Assembly: GCA_037127255.1 (NCBI GenBank)
Contig: JBANSL010000004.1
Coordinates: 26,853,967-26,917,966, forward strand
DNA: 64,000 bases
Direction: 5' to 3'
DNA from: Persicaria tinctoria
Taxonomy: Eukaryota; Streptophyta; Magnoliopsida; Caryophyllales; Polygonaceae
The notes below the pieces were generated by a model that saw only the letters and a program-made list of their open reading frames with translations, ran no database searches and was not told the DNA's origin. Positions 57,512 through 64,000 of the stretch are shown here, one piece after another. Both the position numbers and the translations under genes were made by a program. The first letter of the stretch is position 1. Each line of letters begins with the position of its first letter.

Positions 57512-59204
57512 TTAGGCTTCGTCGTCCGGAGCATCATAAGTGAGCCTCGTCCACATACCTTTCAGCATCTTGATTATCCCGCTCATCTCCGTCATAACCT
57601 CCTTTTGCAGCTCCTTGATATCCAGGCGAACTTCCTCCAAGCCCAACTCCAGGTTGTCCATGCGTTCATCAACGATTGAGGCAGTGGGAAGAGCTTTTGA
57701 AGGAGTGGCAAGACTCAAAGTCCCTTGGGGAGACCGAGTGATGCCAATCTTTTCAAGGCTCTTGGAGTCGAACTTACCCATATGACGCTGTTGTTCTTCA
57801 TTTTTGAAATCAATTCCAGAAGCTTTGAAGAGAGGGGTCAAAAGGGTAGCAAAGGGGAGAGGAGTTCCTTTCTTGGCTTTTCTTGTGTGAGCCATGGATC
57901 CTAAAATGGTGTTGGCCAGATCAAGATCAAGGCCATTGAGGATACGGTAAAGGAGGACCATGACATTGTCAGTAAGGAGCGAGCCAGAGTTAAGACGGGG
58001 TAAGAGGCATCGAACAATGATGTTAAAAATAATTTTTGCCTCAAGGGTAAGGGATGAGTGGGTGAGTTGCTTTGAGGTGATGTTAGATGCTTCGGGTAGG
58101 AGGTACTTGGCTCGGGCAAGGATGATGCAGTTTTCTTTTGAGGGGTGTATTTCAGAGGGTGGACATGGGCTAGGTAGGCCAAGGAAATCTGCAAAGTCAT
58201 TGGAGTTGAAAGAGATTCTAACCCCTTTGACAACAGATTCCAAAGACCAACCATTGGCGTCGTGTTTGGCTTTTAGGTTTATGTAGAACAGGCGGGTAAG
58301 CTGGGGATTGTAAACGGTTTCAAGATTGAGAAGGGTCCAAGCTGGAGATTTTTTTGATAAGATCAATACAGGGTAGCTTCAAAGCTTCAAAGAATTCAAT
58401 ATCCAAAAAATCAGAACAGCAAATCCTACGAGTTCGAAACTCATCTACCCACTTACCAACAGTCTCGGCATTTTCAAACCAAGAGGAGGGCAATGATTGA
58501 TTTACTTGGATGTAGGCAGGTGGATCGGCATTCTTCCTGCGAGCAATCGTTGGAGCAGCTTTCTTGGCAGGCGCCTCAAGGCTTCTGAGGGTGCCCTTCC
58601 TGGTGCGCTTGAGAGATGGAGGCTTGATATCAATTGGGGCTTTCCGCTTCTTTGGAGACGGGGGAGGAGGAGGAGAAGAAGGAGATTCTTCCTCCTCTTC
58701 CTCAGACCCCAAGTCCTCACCGGACTCCGCTTTATCTCCTTCAGCTTCCTCGTCTTCTCCATATTCGTCTTGCTCTTCGTCTTCTTCCTCAGGCTCCTCT
58801 TCAGATGGAACCTCCTCGGCTTCGGCTTCTTTCCGGATCCTCTCAGCTTCCTCCTCGGCAAGTTTCCTTGCAAGCTCGGCCTCCTCCTCGACCTTTTTCT
58901 TCTTCAAGGGTTCCTCTTCGCCTTCCTTGGCAGCGTCTCTTTCCAGAATGGCATCGAGATTATCTTCCTCCTCTTGCTCGTCCACCTCCTCAGCTAAGAT
59001 CTTCTTTTTCCCTTTCTGTTTCGCACTGAGGGGCTTCTTAGCAGAGCGTTTTTTGAGAGCCCTAGTAACGGTGGTCGTGCTCTCAGCGATGGTGCTCTGG
59101 ACAACAGTTGGGACAATGGCTTGATGAGGGGGTTCAGGTGTGGGAGAGGTGGCAGTGACCTGACGTCCCTTGGGTGTGGAAGCTTTCTTTGATTTGGGTT
59201 CCAT
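57512..59204 (-). pseudogene. Sirevirus ORF3 (env-like region), frameshifted
   Basis: The first part (59204-58320, 294 codons, start MEPKSKKASTPKGRQVTATS) is charged: Lys/Glu-rich and coiled-coil-like (residues 90-150), acidic runs (150-180), then a Pro/Lys patch. The second part (58366-57512) carries a conserved block of plant transposon proteins (GWSLESVVKGVRISFNSNDF, FADFLGLPSPCP) and a C-terminal coiled coil (residues ~225-270). The two frames overlap at an A7 run on the minus strand (58349-58355), where one base has been gained or lost. The protein's role is not established. No signal peptide or clear transmembrane segment is visible. Confidence 0.75.
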
Positions 59205-59679
59205 GGAGAAAATCGGCTAGGGTTTTCTTAGAACATGTTGAGAGGTTGAAGAAGGAGAAGGTGAAAAGGTTTGGATAAGTTATGAGTTTGTGATGGAATC
59301 GGGTACAAAATTGGGTTTAAGTAGAGAGAGAAGATGATGGAGTGATGGGACGGGTTTAGAGTTCCAAGGGAGGGTAATGATATCATTGCCAAATTTGAAA
59401 AGTTTCCAATTAAAAATTCAAACTATTCCATTAAAATAGGAGGGAATAACCGAAATATTTAGTTCCAAAATTAAGATATCTCAACGGAAAGAAAATATAA
59501 CATAAATAGGCAATTTTGAAATCCGATAAAAATATAATTGATTAATTATCTAAAAAGATATTAACCAAATATATGTGATCCGATATATATGATCTACCAT
59601 TTAGTTCACAAACCTTGACATAATTCTCAAGGGTCTTGACACTAAGTAGAATTTATCTTTCGTAAAGGGAATGCTCCCC
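59205..59679. other. Spacer between pol and ORF3
   Basis: 475 bp, AT-rich, non-coding. It probably carries the signals needed to express ORF3. Confidence 0.5.
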
Positions 59680-62404
59680 CTACGAAAGTGCATCCTTGTT
59701 AAGCATCCCAATTTCTCGTCTAATGAAGGTGAACCTGTCCTCTGCCAAAGGCTTAGTAAAAATGTCAGCCCATTGATAATCAGTTGAAATAAACGGAATG
59801 GACACATCACCTTTTTCAACTTGGTCTCTAATGAAATGATGCCTTTCATCAATATGTTTGGTCCTTGAATGCTGAACATGATTCTTAGTGATGGAGATGG
59901 CACTTGTATTATCACACTTAATGGGAATGTCTTCGAGGTTGATGCCAAGATCTCGCATTTGTTGAGCTATCCAAAGGATTTGGGAGCAACAGGCTCCAGC
60001 TGCAATGTATTCGGCTTCTGCAGTGGATAGAGCGAATGAGTTTTGTTTCTTTGAGTGTCAACTGATCAAGGATGCTCCTAAGAATTGGCAACATCCTGAT
60101 GTGCTCTTCCTATCCACCTTATAGCCTGCACAATCTGCATCAGAATATCCAATTAATGTGAAATCCTTTTGCTTTGGGTACCATAGTCCAAGCTCCTTAG
60201 TGCCATTGAGATATCAAAAGATCCTCTTCACAACCACGAGGTGAGATTCTTTAGGATCATCTTGAAACCTAGCACACATGCAAACACTAAACATGATGTC
60301 AGGTCTACTAGCCGTGAGATATAATAAAGATGCAATCATTCCTCGATACTCCTTTTGATTGACATTTTTCCAAGTCTTGTCTTGATCTAGAGACAATGTT
60401 GAGCTCATAAAAGATGCAAATGCTAACAAGATGTGAATGGCTTCAAGCCTGGCTACGGGAGCAAAGTTCTCCTCGTAGTCAATACCTTCCTCTTGATTGT
60501 AGCCTTGAGCAACAAGCCTTGCGTTGTTCGTCACGATCTTACCATTATCATCTATCTTGTTTCGAAATACCCATCGTGTGCCAACGACTGATTGATGCTT
60601 TGGCCTAGGCATCAAAGTCCAGACTTTGTTTCTTTCAAATTCGTTGAGCTCACTTTGCATGACAATGATCCAGTCTGGCTCTTGAAGGGCCTCATCTACC
60701 TTCTTTGGCTCAATAAGAGAAATAAACGCGTGAAAAACACAAAGATCTTTATGTTTAGAATGACTTTGAACACTAGAAGTAGGGTCAGAAATGATATCCT
60801 TTAATGAGTGTCATGAGGAGTATTTGAATTTCCTCTTGCTAGTCTCAGCTCCTTGATTCGTCACACCAGTAGGATTGACTTGTGGTACATCTGACTCCGT
60901 GGTCCTGTTAGGTTCAGTTACAGCAGTTTCTGACGTCTCAACACTGTTGGATTGGACACCAAGGGCTTTGGACGAATCTTCAACACCTTGAGCCAATTCT
61001 TCAGTGTTAAGAATCTGTTCCTGCATGTTCCTCTTCTCTGTGTTCTTGGTAGCAGCATCATCACCTTCCTCATTCTCTGCATGGATGTTAAGATCTATAT
61101 CTGCAACACTTTCACTCAAGGCACCTTCGTTGCATTCATAAAAAATAACATGTATACTTTCTTCAACTAACTGGGTCCTTTTATTGAAGATTCTATAAGC
61201 ATTGCTACTCGTGGAGTAGCCAAGAAATATACCTTCATCAATACGCGCATCAAATTTCCCAAGGTTATCTTTTTCATTGTTATAAACAAAACAAGTACAG
61301 CCAAAGGGTTTAAAATAAGATATAAGTGGTTTGCGGCCTTTGAAAAGTTCATAAGGAGTTTTCTTTAAGATGGAACGAATAAGACAACGATTCAAAATGT
61401 AGTTAGCTGTGTTAACAACTTCAGCCCAATAGGTTTTAGGTAATGCATTTTCTAAAAGCATAGTCCTGGCCATATCCTCTAAGGTGCGGTTCTTGTGTTC
61501 CACAACCCCGTTTTGTTGAGGTGTCCTAGGAGCAGAAAAGTTATGGGAGATGCCATATTTAGCGCAAAATAAATCAAACTGAAGTTGATCAAACTCCCTA
61601 CCATGATCGCTCCGAATTGACACTATGGGCTCGTTTCTTAAAGTTTGCAACTCCTTATGAAGTTTTGAAAACTCAAATAAGGCCTCTGATTTTTCTTTTA
61701 AAAATGCAACCCAAGTATATCTAGAAAAATCATCAACAACAACTAGCATGTACTTTTTTACCATTGGGAGATTTGACTCGCATAGGACCACATAAATCCA
61801 TATGTAAAAGTTCAAGGGGTCTAGAAGAACTTATAACCTTTTTGGGTTTGAAAGAGCTACGTGTTTGTTTACCTCGTGTGCATGCATTGCACATATCAAT
61901 ACCTTTGAAGTCCATCTCAGGTAGCCCTCTTACAAGCCCTTTGGACACAAGCTTCTGTAGTGTATGTGGGCTCACATGACCAAGTCTCCTATGCCAGAGC
62001 TTTGGATCGTCCGTCAAAGCCTTTAGACAGGTTAAGCTTCCTTGTGCCACTTGATCGGCATTTACAACGTATATATTGTTGTAATAATATGCAGTCAATA
62101 TAACTTCACCTGTATCTTCTCTGCACACTAGACATCTTTTCTTGTTAAATCTGACATTGTTGCCACTATCACATAATTGAGAGACACTAAGAAAATTATA
62201 CTTCAAACCGTTAACATGATAAACATTTTTAATACTATGGTTGGAATCACTCCCAACACTACACATACCAACGATGTCACATTTTCCTTTGTCACCAAGA
62301 GTGATTGTTCCCGTGGATTGCTCTTTTAGATCATGAAAGAGAGAACTCTTTCCACTCATATGCCTCGAGCATCCACTGTCAATGATCCATTTATGTTCCT
62401 TCAC
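59680..62404 (-). pseudogene. Copia pol (GAG-pre-integrase, integrase, RT fragment, RNase H), internally deleted
   Basis: Order: protease tail/zinc-binding (WIIDSGCSRHMSG, 62390; WHRRLGHVSPHTL, ~62010), integrase (61815 on: VVVDDFSRYTWVAFLKEKSE, then SDHGREF, NGVVEHKNRTLEDMART), RT N-terminus (60660: [29 protein letters not shown]), then an abrupt join near 60400 to the RT-RNase H connection ([20 protein letters not shown]), RNase H (CDNTSAISITKN; HIDERHHFIRDQ) and a stop at 59680. The RT catalytic centre, including YVDD, is missing (~240 residues). Stops: TGA at 60811-60813, 60214-60216 and 60058-60060. A frameshift near 61750 lies at an A6 run. Confidence 0.85.
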
Positions 62405-62430
62405 CTAGGTGATCTCCTGCAAGACAAACA

Positions 62431-64000
62431 TCAACCTTTGTGGCTAGACCAATAAGCAAATTTGGATCCATTGTTGGGGTAAACCATATTTGGTAAAATA
62501 GTGTCTTTTGGAACCCAAACTTGTGTTATCCGTTCTTTTCTCAAATGAACATGAAATGTATTGCGAATGATATATGGATCCTTTCTTCTATAAGGGCAAG
62601 TCTCTTTTACATGTCCCTTTCTAGCACAGTGGTGACATATAGGAGAGGTTCTGCTTCCTTTTGCCTTTACAAAGGTGGTAATGTGTTGGTTCTTTAAAAA
62701 CCTTGGATTGTAACCAATACCACTTTTGTTTAGATAACTTTGTTGCTCACCCAACATCCGATTAAGAGTGCCTTTGGATTTGGTAAAACTTATGAGGGCT
62801 TTCTGTTGATCTTGAATCTTATTATTTAGGGAGATCTTCTCGTTCTCTAAGTCATGATGCTCATTTCTTAGAGAGGAGAGATCTTGCTTGAGTTCAGATT
62901 TCTTTGAGTCAAGCGTCTTGACTTTAATGTCAAGACCTGAATAAGAAGCTTCAAGACCTTTAACCCTCATAGACAGATCCTCAATAGTTCTTTCCTGGTC
63001 CACAATTCTCTTAATAAGAATGTTAGTCTGGCAATAAGTTTCTCTTTATTGACAATCATATTAGAAAGGAATTCCGATAATACCTCTTTTGGACTTGCCA
63101 TAAGTTCTCTTACAGTAGCTTCAAGTTTCTCATCGTGGGATTCATCTTCTGAAGTCATAAGACAAATATTGGCCTTCTCATCATCGGAGTCAGAGTCAGA
63201 ATCGGTCCAAGTTTCCACCATGGCTTTCTTCTTCTATTTGTCACCCTTCTTGGACTGGCTCTTTGTCTTTTGAGGGCAGTCCTTCACAAGATGATCTGTT
63301 TCACCACATTCAAAACAAGACAAAGGTTTAGTCTTCTTGTCATACTTGTTGTATTGAGGCTTACCTCAAAATTTTGAAGACTCTGATCCATCCTTGTTAT
63401 TGAATTGCTTCTTCATTTTGAGAATTCGAGCAAGGCCTCTTGTGATAAGAGCAAAAGGATCATCTTCATCGTCATACTCATCTTCGGAATCAGATCCATC
63501 TTTAGGCTCATCCTTCTTAGACTTGAGTGTCAAGTTCTTAGTGCTAGCTCGAAGTTCTCCATCGTCTTCATTAAGACTTCCAAGCAGGTCATCAAGGGGT
63601 AGAGTGGTGAGGTCCTGTGCTTCCTCTATAGCTGTTACTTTTGGACCCCATTTTTCTTTTGGGAGGCACCTCAGTATCTTCCTCACTTTCTCAACGTTGG
63701 TAAAGCTCTTGCCGAGAGAGTCAAGGTTGTTGGTGATTTCTGTGAATCGTATGAACATGGCCTTGATTGACTCATCAGACTTCATTTTGAAGAGCTCATA
63801 CTTTCGAAGGAAGATGCTGATCTTGGTGTCTTTCACTTGGCTTGTTCCTTCATAGGTGACAACCAGTTTGTCCCAAATCTCTTTAGCTGACCTACAAAAT
63901 GAAATACGGTTAAACTCATCAGTACTAAGACCACAATAAAGTAAGTTAATAGCCCTGTAGTTTTTGGAGACGAGTTCAAGATCCGCTTGGATGTATTCAG
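62431..64000 (-). pseudogene. Copia gag with coiled coil and two zinc knuckles, broken
   Basis: The UBN2-type capsid region runs off the window (63837-64000 stays in frame upstream of 63836; SAKEIWDKLVVTYEGTSQVK). Then 'SDESIKAMFIRFTEITNNLD' and 'KWGPKVTAIEEAQDLTTL', an acidic stretch, zinc knuckle 1 (CFECGETDHLVKDC, ~63310), a TDSDSDSDDE acidic stretch, a long coiled coil (63003-62780) and zinc knuckle 2 (CHHCARKGHVKETC, ~62620). Stops at 63366-63368 (TGA) and 63234-63236 (TAG), and shifts near 63003 and 62410. Confidence 0.8.

Larger units (their letters stand above)
55808..64000 (-). mobile_element. Sirevirus-type copia retrotransposon, 3' 8.2 kb
   Basis: Read leftward: gag with zinc knuckles, GAG-pre-integrase, integrase, a deleted reverse transcriptase, RNase H, an env-like third ORF, duplicated polypurine tracts, and the 3' LTR. 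A third ORF between pol and the 3' LTR plus repeated AAGGGGGAGA tracts are sirevirus traits. The 5' LTR and the start of gag are beyond the right edge. Four frameshifts and many in-frame stops, mostly TGA, show that it is dead. Confidence 0.88.

Noticed and set aside
58497..59124. Ser- or Phe/Leu-rich plus-strand ORFs
   Set aside because: Shadows of the Lys/Glu-rich sirevirus ORF3 on the opposite strand.

Overview
This window looks like nuclear DNA of a flowering plant, most likely a eudicot. It holds one intact, spliced, recognisable host gene, a CYP84A-type cytochrome P450 (ferulate/coniferaldehyde 5-hydroxylase, F5H). Almost everything else is plant transposable elements at different stages of decay: Ty3/gypsy and Ty1/copia LTR elements, a TRIM-like element, a LINE, a SINE remnant, CACTA, hAT, Mutator-like (MULE), possible PIF/Harbinger, and Stowaway-like MITEs. 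I see no bacterial, organellar or free-viral signature. The exact species cannot be read from the sequence; an asterid is only a guess.

Layout. 1-12 kb: nested gypsy-type LTR fragments in both orientations (two primer-binding sites resembling tRNA-Asp, two broken gag genes), with a complete 1.8 kb TRIM-like element (755-759 bp LTRs, TAACT target duplication) inside one LTR. 12.0-12.5 kb: an ordered, degenerate ~23 bp minisatellite. 13.9-20.1 kb: a small copia-derived element (LTR-gag-LTR) whose right LTR carries a 4.8 kb CACTA element (AAT duplication). That CACTA carries intron-containing fragments of an exportin-7-like gene, an HSP70-17-like gene and one unidentified gene. 21.0-24.5 kb: a LINE pseudogene on the minus strand, split by a 1.3 kb hAT element with an 8 bp duplication.

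24.5-32.1 kb: a 7.6 kb MULE with two minus-strand genes. Gene A is a five-exon transposase fused to an OTU cysteine protease and carries three lesions. Gene B is a three-exon, uninterrupted ORF ending in a shortened plant-mobile-domain-like segment. Both gene starts and the left end carry clusters of ACCGCAT-N4-ATGCGGT palindromes. Four tandem RNA-hairpin-forming inverted repeats lie between the genes. This part is the strongest candidate for something undescribed.

32.1-37 kb: F5H, two exons separated by a 2,845 bp AT-rich intron. The MULE ends only about 0.1 kb upstream of its TATA-like box. 37-48 kb: SINE remnant, an unidentified broken ORF, a 3.26 kb solo LTR with perfect ATGGT duplication, an LTR related to that at the left edge of the window, an LTR-like stretch with three perfect heat-shock elements, and a possible PIF/Harbinger derivative. 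48.6-54.2 kb: a Stowaway-like MITE and remnants of a RAD5/HLTF-type SNF2 helicase gene, interrupted by a second 3.2 kb solo LTR and by a CACTA end. 55.8-64 kb: a sirevirus-type copia element on the minus strand with 3' LTR, duplicated polypurine tracts, an env-like third ORF, pol lacking the reverse-transcriptase core, and gag running off the right edge.

How the parts interact: F5H (lignin syringyl pathway) is the only gene likely to serve the plant. The transposons matter mainly through nesting order, through captured exons, and through the MULE lying against the F5H promoter.
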